Assembly (NCBI GenBank): GCA_050944915.1 | Contig: JBMNRY010000048.1 | Location: forward strand, 1-15,296 | DNA length: 15,296 nucleotides | Reading direction: 5' to 3' | Source: JBMNRY01 sp050944915 | GTDB lineage: Bacteria > Bacillota > Limnochordia > JAAZLZ01 | Translations under genes and position numbers: made by a program | In this document: positions 7,911 to 14,779 of the stretch, piece by piece | Numbering within the stretch: the stretch's first letter is position 1 | How the letters are laid out: every line of letters begins with the position of its first letter | The notes under the pieces: model-generated | The model's input: only the letters and a program-made list of their open reading frames with translations | Databases searched by the model: none | What the model was told of the DNA's origin: nothing

Positions 7911-8168
7911 TGGCTCTGTGCAATGGTTATCACCTCCAGTTTGCCCGAAATAGGACTCCGATTTCCGATCTTTCCTTTTAGAAATAACGAGGAAGGAGCC
8001 TCGAACTTCCGACGGCTAATCAGGCAGAACCTTGACCCTAGAGATGGTAATCACCCACCGGCGGGCCAAAGATTGTGCTCTTAAACCATAGCCCTCTCAA
8101 TGCAAAGGCCAAAAAAGCTTCGATTTGTCAACCTGGGGAGTTAACGTCCCCCCACATCTCACCAGCTT
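7829..8168 (-). other. Long 5' leader of the DUF1538/P-II operon
   Basis: This stretch lies between the extended -10 promoter and the DUF1538 start. It can form GGGGA/TCCCC (about 8142-8158) and CGAGG/CCTCG (about 7989-8004, followed by TTATTTCT), the latter a weak terminator-like hairpin. A 12-mer, ATGGTTATCACC (7923-7934), recurs with one mismatch as ATGGTAATCACC (8044-8055). I compared it by eye with the c-di-AMP (ydaO), cobalamin, T-box, lysine and magnesium leader cores and found no convincing match. It may be an unclassified regulatory RNA or just untranslated sequence. Confidence 0.4.
7897..7923 (-). promoter_or_regulatory. Strong Shine-Dalgarno with an eight-codon TTG mini-ORF
   Basis: GGAGGTGATAACC (7937-7925) is as strong as any ribosome binding site in this window, yet no usual gene starts at it. 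A TTG at 7923, 9 nt after GGAGG, reads MHRANVLV then TGA. This is what a leader peptide looks like, but the sequence alone cannot show that it is translated. Confidence 0.3.
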
Positions 8169-8177
8169 ATTATATCA
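8169..8177 (-). promoter_or_regulatory. Extended -10 promoter for the DUF1538/P-II operon
   Basis: The minus strand reads TGATATAAT (8177-8169), a perfect extended -10 (TGnTATAAT). No good -35 is present at 17 bp, as is typical for extended -10 promoters. A start near 8162 gives a leader of about 335 nt before GTG 7828. Confidence 0.55.
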
Positions 8178-8222
8178 TATAAATCCGTACTTTTGGGCCC
8201 AAGGTTGCTGAAACCCAGGGTT

Positions 8223-9925
8223 CTACCGACCTTCCCCACCATCATAAAATACAACCTGACCTTTCCCCCAACCTATAGCTTGATACAAAGCATAATCAGC
8301 CTTTTGAAAAAGGGCTTCATATGATTCCCTCCCTGTCAGGAGCACGCCCCCTATACTGACCGATAGACCGCTGGCATCTTCCCGTAGCTGATCGATGAAC
8401 TCCTGGCATTTCCATTCCACAAAGGCTGCCGATGGGACATCGAGCATATACACACAGAATTCGTCGCCACCGATCCGCCCCAGGATATCACTGTTACGAA
8501 AGTTTTGTCGCATCAGCTCCGCCAGTCGCTCTAACATCTGGTTACCCACAAGATGGCCGAAGGAATCATTGATCCCTTTGAAATCATCACAATCGATGAT
8601 CATAAAGGCATCGCTGCTTTCCTCTGCTTTGTTTCTCAAACGTTGGATGATTAAGTTTCTAACCCGCTTGCCATTGTATAAACCGGTAGATTCGTCCCGT
8701 TGGGACTTGGCTAGAAGCTCCTCCTTTTCCGCCATATCTTCACTGACATCGACCAATTTACCGATGATGCAATCGGGATGTCCCCGCTGATCATAGACGA
8801 TGGAGTTAACGGTCCGAAAGACCCCCTGTTTGCCGTCGGGCAAGGGCAGCCGTAGAAGAGGCTGGGGCTGCTGGGTGTCGAAATCGGCCAGAAATCTGCC
8901 CAGGATGGTCTTAACTTCCCACACTGGGCGGTTTTAAACAACGCGGCAAACTGTTCCGAGGGCCTCAGCCGATGTTCTTTAATGGAGTACTCATAGAGGT
9001 ACTCGTTAGAAATCTGGGCTAGGACTTCGTATTTCTTATTTTGTTCCCGCAGTTTCTTGTCCATGTGGACATGGGAAATTATGCTCACAAACAACAAAAC
9101 CCCGAGAAGCACTAAGTCAAAGGCTGTCTCTTTCCCGTTGATCGCGCCCATCCCGGGTACCATCCCTATCCCATGGGCCTTGTTGAATTCTTCCCCGATG
9201 AAGGCGTTTAACAGGTTCTCGTCGATTAAACCGATGGATTTATTAATAATCGACAGTAGGATTTCATCATGGTTCCACAACCCCACTCGATACTGCCTTG
9301 TTTGTCTGCCCATGGGCAAAGCATCCCTATTACCTCCCCCTCGGAATACAATAGAGGATGGGTCCCTAGGGCCGTAGCCGGCCCTTTCCTGGTTCAACGG
9401 GGAGGGTCCTTCCCCTGGTTCATAGTAATCCTGGTTGTCGGCCGGCAGCCCTGCCGGAAGTTGCCTGTATCCCACCGCAGGGCCAACGATGCTTCCAGCG
9501 GACCCTTCGACCCCATAAATGGACACTACCGTGTCCATATTCAAAAAAGGTTGGGATAGTAACATCTCGGGCGGTGCGCCCTTCTTGGCAATGCCGTAGA
9601 TCAGGTCTACATCCCTTGGCTCTAATTCTTCCAGGGAATTATAGACCCAACAGTGGAAGGTGAGCCCGGAAATCTCCCCGCTCCGATCTAAGCCCCGTTG
9701 AAAAACCCCTTGGTTCCTACCCTCCCCATCAATGTAGGACAAGGGAGCTAAGCCGTCGAAGGTGGCAGCCTTGATGACTCCTCGATGGGCAATATATTCC
9801 TCTTCTTCCGGTGTAAACAGAAAGACGGCCTGCCCAGGAGCGGTAGCCCATGCCTCCTCCACTAGGAAGAGGGCCAATGTCAACAGTATGATGAGGTTTC
9901 CTAACCCTTTATGATGCCTATGCAT
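8223..9925 (-). pseudogene. Frameshifted membrane diguanylate cyclase: solute-binding sensor, TM, PAS, GGDEF
   Basis: One gene is split over two frames. The 5' frame (ATG 9925) encodes a signal peptide (LGNLIILLTLALFLVEEAWATA), an extracellular SBP_bac_3-like sensor (FTPEEEEYIAHRGVIKAATFDGLAPL), a TM helix (FDLVLLGVLLFVSIISHVHM) and the start of a PAS domain. The other frame continues the PAS domain and carries GGDEF: CDDFKGINDSFGHLVGNQM, RNSD (product-inhibition RxxD site) and an intact RIGGDEF. One extra base in the A-run at 8932-8935 would join them into about 567 residues reading FKNRPVWEVKTILGRF across the PAS. GTG 8924 could start a free GGDEF fragment but has no ribosome binding site. 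An alternative start, GTG 9949, lacks one too. The stretch rich in Gly, Pro and Gln (about residues 140-200) fits the family poorly. It is either a real lesion or a homopolymer sequencing error. Confidence 0.8.
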
Positions 9926-10095
9926 ATGTTCATGCCCCTGAGGTGTCACTATCTACACCCAGCCTTGTATTTGGATCAAAATTTCTATACCACGAAGGAC
10001 TCGCCCGAAGAACAGGCCGAAAAAGATTTTCTTAGTCCATCCGAGACCTTGATCCCCCCTGGCCGAATCCATTATCCGCTCCCTGGAAGATCAAA

Positions 10096-10136
10096 TAAGT
10101 CCCAATCCCTAACACCGGTTAGGAGATTGAGACTTA
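10096..10136 (-). terminator. Long near-perfect hairpin, likely terminator of the three-TM gene
   Basis: Arms 10096-10113 (TAAGTCCCAATCCCTAAC) and 10118-10136 pair around a 4-nt loop. On the minus-strand RNA all 18 positions pair (one as G-U), with a single bulge; on the plus strand that pair is a C-A mismatch. The covariation-like wobble and the following TTATTTGAT favour a minus-strand role, 50 nt after the stop of the small membrane protein gene. Confidence 0.55.
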
Positions 10137-10147
10137 ATCAATAAAAA

Positions 10148-10159
10148 TGATGATCATCA
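10148..10159. repeat. Perfect 12-bp palindrome TGATGATCATCA
   Basis: A fully self-complementary 12-mer between the three-TM gene stop and the long hairpin. A related core, ATGATCAT, occurs at 10929-10936. It could be a regulator binding site; its position behind a gene argues against a promoter operator. Confidence 0.35.
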
Positions 10160-10185
10160 AAATCAGTTCACCTGGACTCCCTTAT

Positions 10186-10476
10186 TCATTCAACAGCCTT
10201 TGTTTCCCCTGGGTCTGCTGCCTGGTCGCCTTTACCGAGAAATTTGACAAGGAAAAAGATGATTACTGCCGCTATTAACCACCCATAATACTCGGCGAGG
10301 ACCCAGACTATTGCTTTCAAGGTCATGGCTGCGGCAAAAAGGCATCCGAAAATGGTAGTAAGAATTCCTTTGAATCCAAAATAGTAAACATCAAAGAGCT
10401 TGTGGAAAATCATGAAGTACGCACCGGCTAGAATCACTATCCCTGCCACAACGACAAAATCTGCTAGACCGTTCAA
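10186..10476 (-). CDS. Small membrane protein with three predicted TM helices, function unknown
   Basis: About 96 residues from TTG 10476, which follows AGGAGG with an 8-nt spacer, the best site available. An in-frame ATG at 10569 (AAGGA, 6-nt spacer) would give 127 residues with a basic, Lys/Arg-rich N-terminal extension (KAKGKRSLHRSIYSIDQ). Hydrophobic segments are FVVVAGIVILAGAYFMIF, ILTTIFGCLFAAAMTL and a third ending GWLIAAVIIFFLVKFL, followed by an acidic soluble tail. No catalytic motif or family is recognised. It is a single-gene unit, with a long hairpin downstream and a gene-free region upstream. Confidence 0.72.
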   Translation of the reverse strand: MNGLADFVVVAGIVILAGAYFMIFHKLFDVYYFGFKGILTTIFGCLFAAAMTLKAIVWVLAEYYGWLIAAVIIFFLVKFLGKGDQAADPGETKAVE

Positions 10477-10778
10477 AATTTTTGCCTCCTGATCAATGGA
10501 ATAAATGGAGCGATGTAGTGATCGTTTTCCCTTAGCCTTGAGACTCCAGTCCTTCACCCCTTTCCCCATGCCAATTCCTTCCACTTAGATTCCACCATAT
10601 TCCCCATTTGCTGGGAAAGTCAAGGATTTTCTCGAGATTTTGATGGTTAGTCCCCGATTATGCTTGGAATTTCGACCAATGAGCCCGGCCCACACCGCCT
10701 AAAGCATAGTAGCTGGTCCTTCCGTGGCAGAGAAGGGTATGTCCATTAGGTATTGAATCTTGATGTAAATGGTTTCTT

Positions 10779-10856
10779 TTAGCTACAAGCCCCACATTCA
10801 TCGTCCTCGATTTTCTCCAATATTCGCTCTAAGGAATTGTCCATTCCAGGGACCAT
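10779..10856 (-). CDS. Possible 25-residue peptide with a Cys-rich C-terminus
   Basis: ATG 10856 opens 25 codons containing MDNSLERILEKIEDDECGAC near the end, with TAA at 10779. The acidic amphipathic helix and the CGAC end look coding-like. The ribosome binding site is poor: AGGG lies about 16 nt upstream. An in-frame TTG at 10862 would be closer to it. It lies about 60 nt downstream of a candidate promoter on the same strand. Could be chance. Confidence 0.2.
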   Translation of the reverse strand: MVPGMDNSLERILEKIEDDECGACS

Positions 10857-10918
10857 CACCAAATTAATCAATCCCTAAGCAAGAAAAATCCCAAAAACTC
10901 TCTACTATTCCCTAGGAT

Positions 10919-10946
10919 ATTGTCGATAATGATCATGAAAAGTCAA
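10919..10946 (-). promoter_or_regulatory. Candidate promoter with a Fur-like palindrome in its spacer
   Basis: The minus strand has TTGACT (10946-10941), a 16-bp spacer and GACAAT (10924-10919). The spacer holds the palindrome ATGATCAT (10929-10936). On the plus strand, GATAATGATCATGA (10925-10938) resembles the 7-1-7 Fur-type box (TGATAATnATTATCA), with 6 of 7 and 5 of 7 matches. A regulator bound there would block this promoter. Motif match only. Confidence 0.35.
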
Positions 10947-11042
10947 CATTTCTGCAAAACATGGGCCTACTACTTCCGTCGGCCCGGCTCCTTTCCCCTT
11001 TGATGATTTCCAGCTAGAAAGGCTAAGGAAGGAGGACTAGCG

Positions 11043-13523
11043 ATGCTAATCAAGATTTTAGTCGTTGACGACTCAGCATCCGATAGAACCCTGATCAAAG
11101 AAACCCTCAAGGAACATGAACTTCTAACGGCTAGCGACGGTCGGGAAGGGATGGCCCTCCTCGAGGAGCATGAAGGGATTAATCTACTCCTCCTCGATCT
11201 TGACACGCCCGCTGGATTCCAGGTCCTTGAATCTCTGAAGCCCGACGTGGGAACTGGCCAGCTGCCCATCATCATCTTGACCAATCCCCAGCAAAGGGAG
11301 GCGGAAATCCAGGGACTAAAGCTGGGGGCGGTGGACTATATCCGGAAACCCCTAGAGAAAGATACACTGAAAGCCAGAATTGATATTCACGTTGCCCTCC
11401 TCGAGGCTAAAGAACGGCTGCAACAAGAATTGGACGAACAGGCCATGACCTTTGATATGATCTTCGATCAAGCCCCCATCGGCATTGCTATTTCCTACAA
11501 TCCTGATCCCGGTCCTGTAGGTCAAGCTAATGTTAAGATCAACCCTGTCTTTGAGCAGATCACCGGCCGAACTAGCCAAGAGCTGATCGCTTTGGGCTGG
11601 GCCCAGATTACCCATCCGGAGGACTTGGACACGGAAATGAAATATTTCAAGAAGCTCAGATCGGGGGAGATCAACTTCTATGCTATGGATAAGCGTTACA
11701 TCAAACCCGATGGCTCCATCGTTTGGGTCCATATCGTTGTCGCGTGTCTCGCTTTAATTAAGGACCAGCATTGCAACCATATATGCCTAATCCAGAATAT
11801 CACCGAACGAAAGGCCATGGAACAAGCGCTAAATGAATGCGAACGGAGCAAGTCCGTCTTTCTAGCCCACCTGCCAGGACTGGCCTACCGATGTTACAAC
11901 GATGAAGAATGGACAATGCAGTATGTTTCCCAGGGATGCTTAAAGCTCACCGGCTATCCCCCTGAGAGCTTGCTCTACAACAGAGACCTGTCCTTTAACG
12001 ACATTATCTCCCCCGAATATCGCAACCTCTTACGGGAGGAGTGGAAGCGTATTCTAGCCAACAGGGAGCCTTTTAAGTACGAATATGAGATTATCACCGC
12101 CACCGGAGAAAAGAAATGGGTGTTGGAATTGGGACAGGGGATTTATAACGATACTGGTGAAGTGGAAGCCCTGGAAGGAATCGTCCTTGATATTTCGGAC
12201 CGCAAAGCCATGGAAGATACCCTCAAATATAATAGTGAGCATGATCCCTGGACAGGATTGTATAATCGGGACTATTTGGTATCCTTGTTGGAAAGGGATC
12301 TCCGATCAAAAAAAGGCTCACCAAAGGCCCTGATCGGTATTAATCTCAGTATGGTCCAATTGTTAGCCGCCAATTACGGATACCAGTATTCCCAAAATTT
12401 GATCAAGAAGATCGCAGATGCCCTGAGCATGTACTGCACCGAGAACCGTATCTTGTTTCAACCCCGGGAGAATCGCTTTGCTTTCTATATCTTCGACTAC
12501 AAAGATCGAAGGGAGCTTCTCCACTTCTGCCAGGACCTGATCGATACCTTAGCATTGCTGTTGGTCACCGACAGAATCGAAGGTAGCATTGGGATTGTGG
12601 AAATAGACCCACACCAAGACCCATCGGATATCGAGTTGCTGCTCCGTAGACTCCTTATTGCCTCCGAACGGTATATCAACTTTTTTGGTCAAGACTTTAA
12701 GATTTGCTTTTACGACGAGGAGCTAGAAGCCCTGGTCAATCGCAAACGGGATATCGTGGAGGCCCTTACTTGGATCGCCATCGATGATGATGGTGCCCAT
12801 GATGATCTGTTTTTGCAATATCAGCCCATCATCAGCTTAAAGACCAGTTCCCTTTTCGGTTTTGAAGCCCTCGCCCGCTTGCGCACCAGTAAACTAGGGG
12901 TGGTATCTCCGGGAGAATTCATGCCTATCGCCGAGGAAACAAAGCTCATTCTGCCCATCGGCGAGGGGATCCTGCGAAAAGCCTTCCGTTTTCTAAAGAG
13001 ACTCGAAAGGCTGGGCTACGATGATATTCGGGTTTCCGTGAATATTTCTGTTATTCAGCTATTGAATCCCGATTTCGCCAACCGTCTGTTGACCCTCATC
13101 AAAGAGATGCAGGTGAACCCCAACAACATCGGCATTGAAATCACGGAATCGGTCTTTGCCAGTTGTGATCGCATCAATCATACATTCGAAAAGCTGAGGG
13201 AGACGGGACTCTACATAGCCATCGATGACTTTGGGACCGGGTATTCCTCCCTATCGAGGGAAACGGAGTTAATCGCCGATTGCTTGAAATTGGACAAGTA
13301 TTTTGTGGACAAACTGATGGAAATCTGCCCCGATAAAGCTATCACCGGCGATATCATTTCCATGTCCCATAAACTAGGGCATTATACTACCGCCGAGGGT
13401 GTTGAACACCATGTCCAATTGGAGTATCTAAAGAAACATGGTTGTGATCAAGTACAAGGATACCTCATTAGCAAGCCCCTTGATGAGGACGCGGCCATTG
13501 ATTTCTTGCGAAAAATGGAATGA
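11043..13523 (+). CDS. Response regulator c-di-GMP phosphodiesterase: REC-PAS-PAS-degenerate GGDEF-EAL
   Basis: 826 residues; ATG 11043 follows GGAGG with a 7-nt spacer. REC (1-120) has every key residue: D9, D10, phospho-acceptor D52 in LLLLDLDTP, T80 and K102. Two PAS domains follow (about 140-255 and 270-390), ending in NITERKAMEQAL and DISDRKAMEDTL. The GGDEF domain (about 395-555) has lost its signature: RENRFAFYIF replaces RxGGDEF, so it cannot be a cyclase and may bind GTP or only regulate. The EAL domain (about 575-820) looks active, with FEALAR, SVNIS, EITES, DDFGTG, LKLDK, AEGVE and QGYLISKPL. It should hydrolyse c-di-GMP in the cytoplasm under control of an unseen histidine kinase and PAS ligands. 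No TM segment. It is a single gene with no kinase beside it. Confidence 0.92.
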   Translation: MLIKILVVDDSASDRTLIKETLKEHELLTASDGREGMALLEEHEGINLLLLDLDTPAGFQVLESLKPDVGTGQLPIIILTNPQQREAEIQGLKLGAVDYIRKPLEKDTLKARIDIHVALLEAKERLQQELDEQAMTFDMIFDQAPIGIAISYNPDPGPVGQANVKINPVFEQITGRTSQELIALGWAQITHPEDLDTEMKYFKKLRSGEINFYAMDKRYIKPDGSIVWVHIVVACLALIKDQHCNHICLIQNITERKAMEQALNECERSKSVFLAHLPGLAYRCYNDEEWTMQYVSQGCLKLTGYPPESLLYNRDLSFNDIISPEYRNLLREEWKRILANREPFKYEYEIITATGEKKWVLELGQGIYNDTGEVEALEGIVLDISDRKAMEDTLKYNSEHDPWTGLYNRDYLVSLLERDLRSKKGSPKALIGINLSMVQLLAANYGYQYSQNLIKKIADALSMYCTENRILFQPRENRFAFYIFDYKDRRELLHFCQDLIDTLALLLVTDRIEGSIGIVEIDPHQDPSDIELLLRRLLIASERYINFFGQDFKICFYDEELEALVNRKRDIVEALTWIAIDDDGAHDDLFLQYQPIISLKTSSLFGFEALARLRTSKLGVVSPGEFMPIAEETKLILPIGEGILRKAFRFLKRLERLGYDDIRVSVNISVIQLLNPDFANRLLTLIKEMQVNPNNIGIEITESVFASCDRINHTFEKLRETGLYIAIDDFGTGYSSLSRETELIADCLKLDKYFVDKLMEICPDKAITGDIISMSHKLGHYTTAEGVEHHVQLEYLKKHGCDQVQGYLISKPLDEDAAIDFLRKME

Positions 13524-13544
13524 AAAAAGATGGACCCCAGAGTT

Positions 13545-13572
13545 GACGACGGACAAAGAATGGTCCGTCATC
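13545..13572 (+). terminator. Hairpin after the response regulator gene
   Basis: GACGGAC (13548-13554) and GTCCGTC (13563-13569) pair perfectly, extended by two pairs past one mismatch to about 10 bp, 22 nt after the stop. The U-tract is weak (ATCTCTTC), so termination efficiency is uncertain. Confidence 0.45.
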
Positions 13573-13673
13573 TCTTCGGAGTTAAAAGAAGAACCGTTGG
13601 AACGAATTCCTAACGATGGGGGATCCAGTGGTTCCTTCAAGTTTTCTTAGCTCCCATCGATGGTCATCCTGCC

Positions 13674-14228
13674 TTACAGCCCCTTGATGATGCGGGCGGG
13701 ATTTCCCCCAACCACCACATCATCGGGAACATCCTTGGTCACAACAGCACCCGAGGCAACGACAACATGATTACCGATCTTGACCCCGGGGTTGATGACC
13801 GCCCGACCGCCGATCCAGACATGGTCACCGATTTGGACCGGCTTGCCGTATTCAACCCCCGTTATTCTCTCTGCAGCCTGGAGGGGGTGGGTCGCGGTAT
13901 AGATATGCACCCCGGGCCCCAGGAGGCAGTGATCACCGATTTTGATGGGACAAACATCAAGGAAAACACAGTCGAAATTGGCATAGAAGTTCTCGCCAAC
14001 GTAGATATTGTAGCCATAATCACAATAAAAGGGCGGCTCGATGTAAGGATTGCCTCCCGTGGAGCCCAACAGCCGTCTGAGAATCTCGATTCTTTTTTCC
14101 TGATCGGTTGCCGAGGAACGATTAAATAGCTCCATCAGTCGCCTCGCCCGCAACCGTTCGGCTACCAATTCTCGGTCCTGGGGATCATAGAATTCTCCTC
14201 GTAACATCTTTTCCTTTTCGCTCCCCAT
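13674..14228 (-). CDS. Maltose/galactoside-type O-acetyltransferase (LacA/Maa/NodL family)
   Basis: 184 residues, the usual family length. It transfers acetyl from acetyl-CoA to a sugar hydroxyl in the cytoplasm. An N-terminal helical 'maltose acetyltransferase' segment (KMLRGEFYDPQDRELVAERL) precedes a left-handed beta-helix of hexapeptide repeats (IYVGENFYANFDC, IKIGDHCLLGPGV, VQIGDHVWIGGRAVINPGV, IGNHVVVASGAVVTKDV). The catalytic His is H114 in YTATHP, and the C-terminal GGNPARIIK is the CoA-binding end typical of the family. ATG 14228 has AAAGGAGG 6 nt upstream. It is a single gene, convergent with the response regulator and divergent from the winged-helix gene. The true acceptor is not predictable. 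Confidence 0.92.
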   Translation of the reverse strand: MGSEKEKMLRGEFYDPQDRELVAERLRARRLMELFNRSSATDQEKRIEILRRLLGSTGGNPYIEPPFYCDYGYNIYVGENFYANFDCVFLDVCPIKIGDHCLLGPGVHIYTATHPLQAAERITGVEYGKPVQIGDHVWIGGRAVINPGVKIGNHVVVASGAVVTKDVPDDVVVGGNPARIIKGL

Positions 14229-14319
14229 GCAGGCCCTCCTTTCTCGAAAGCTTGCCTTTCCTATTTTACCCGCCCGTGGTCACCCCAACCCAAAATACTC
14301 CTTGACTTTCGCTTCCATA

Positions 14320-14337
14320 TGTAATGTTTTTATTACA
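14320..14337 (+). promoter_or_regulatory. Operator-like inverted repeat TGTAAT-N6-ATTACA
   Basis: TGTAAT and ATTACA are perfect 6-bp arms around GTTTTT, a form common for dimeric winged-helix regulators. It covers the -35 region of the promoter just downstream, so binding should repress. The likely binder is the winged-helix protein encoded next (inference). Confidence 0.55.
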
Positions 14338-14355
14338 GGTATAACATGCTATTAT
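14327..14355 (+). promoter_or_regulatory. Extended -10 promoter of the winged-helix/coiled-coil operon
   Basis: TGCTATTAT (14347-14355) matches TGnTATAAT except for one base. The -35 (TTTTTA, 14327-14332) is poor, as expected with an extended -10. Transcription would begin near 14362, just before the AAGGAGG at 14375-14381. A second -10-like TATAAC lies at 14340-14345. Confidence 0.45.
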
Positions 14356-14393
14356 GGAAATGCCTTCGTTTATTAAGGAGGGATAGGAAATAC

Positions 14394-14414
14394 ATGACCA
14401 GACTCATCACTTAA
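14394..14414 (+). CDS. Six-codon upstream ORF before the winged-helix gene
   Basis: ATG 14394, 12 nt after AAGGAGG, reads MTRLIT then TAA. It is in a different frame from the regulator and overlaps its possible N-terminal extension. It may be a translated leader that couples to TTG 14441, or a by-product of a changed start codon. Confidence 0.25.
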   Translation: MTRLIT

Positions 14415-14440
14415 AGCAAACGGCACCTTCGGGGGATCAA

Positions 14441-14779
14441 TTGCTCACCATACTGGAAGCCTTGGCTAATCCCCACCGACTAAGGATCATTGCTTTGCTT
14501 GACGGACGGCGGGTCCATGTAAGTCAGTTAGCTCGGGAGGCTAAGATCAGCAGACCTTTGTTATATATGCACTTGAAACGCTTAGAGAACGCCGGGTTGG
14601 TAACGAGCCAATTGGAGTTATCCGATGATGGGAAGGCCATGAACTACTACGAAATAAAGCCCTTTTCCATCTCCTTGAGTCCCGAAAAAATCAGCGAAGC
14701 GGCAAAAACCCTTACTCCCAAGAAAGCTAGGGATACCGCTTCGAAGGTTAAAAACAAGGGGGAAAACTACGATGAATAA
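14441..14779 (+). CDS. ArsR-like winged-helix transcriptional regulator
   Basis: 112 residues from TTG 14441. ILEALANPHRLRIIALL (about 4-20) is the typical ArsR-family first helix, followed by the helix-turn-helix VSQLAREAKISRPLLYMHLKRLENAGLV and a beta wing (LELSDDGKAMNYYEIKP). No CXC metal site is present, so it is not a classic metal sensor. The C-terminus is Lys-rich. The start is odd: TTG 14441 has only a weak GGGGG, while the strong AAGGAGG (14375-14381) lies 8 nt before an in-frame ATA at 14390, which would add 17 plausible residues (HDQTHHLKQTAPSGDQ). The only ATG nearby (14394) is out of frame. The gene overlaps the next one by 8 nt. Confidence 0.85.
   Translation: MLTILEALANPHRLRIIALLDGRRVHVSQLAREAKISRPLLYMHLKRLENAGLVTSQLELSDDGKAMNYYEIKPFSISLSPEKISEAAKTLTPKKARDTASKVKNKGENYDE

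Larger units (their letters stand above)
10570..11042. other. 473-bp region between divergent genes
   Basis: No firm gene lies here. It holds the possible 25-residue minus-strand ORF and the candidate promoter described separately, and at its right end the GGAGG ribosome binding site for the response regulator. I found no convincing plus-strand promoter and no c-di-GMP riboswitch motif, although the downstream gene acts on c-di-GMP. Confidence 0.35.

Noticed and set aside
7829..8168. Known riboswitch (c-di-AMP, cobalamin, lysine, magnesium) or T-box in the DUF1538 leader
   Set aside because: Some short words are similar (TTTTTTGGCC, GGTGATTACC), but the diagnostic cores of those classes are missing or out of order by eye.
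8711..8924. C-terminal tail of the sensor half of the cyclase, read past the frameshift
   Set aside because: The residues there are an out-of-frame reading of PAS/GGDEF sequence and not a real domain.
8925..8945. Programmed -1 ribosomal frameshifting at TTTAAAAC
   Set aside because: The phase is wrong for the X-XXY-YYZ rule: the codons read TTT-AAA-ACC and re-pairing after a slip would be poor.
9950..10095. c-di-GMP riboswitch upstream of the cyclase
   Set aside because: I could not find the conserved GEMM core elements on the minus strand.
13625..13672. CCATCGATGG palindrome as terminator of the O-acetyltransferase gene
   Set aside because: It is a short self-complementary word without loop space or U-tract; no terminator could be supported there.
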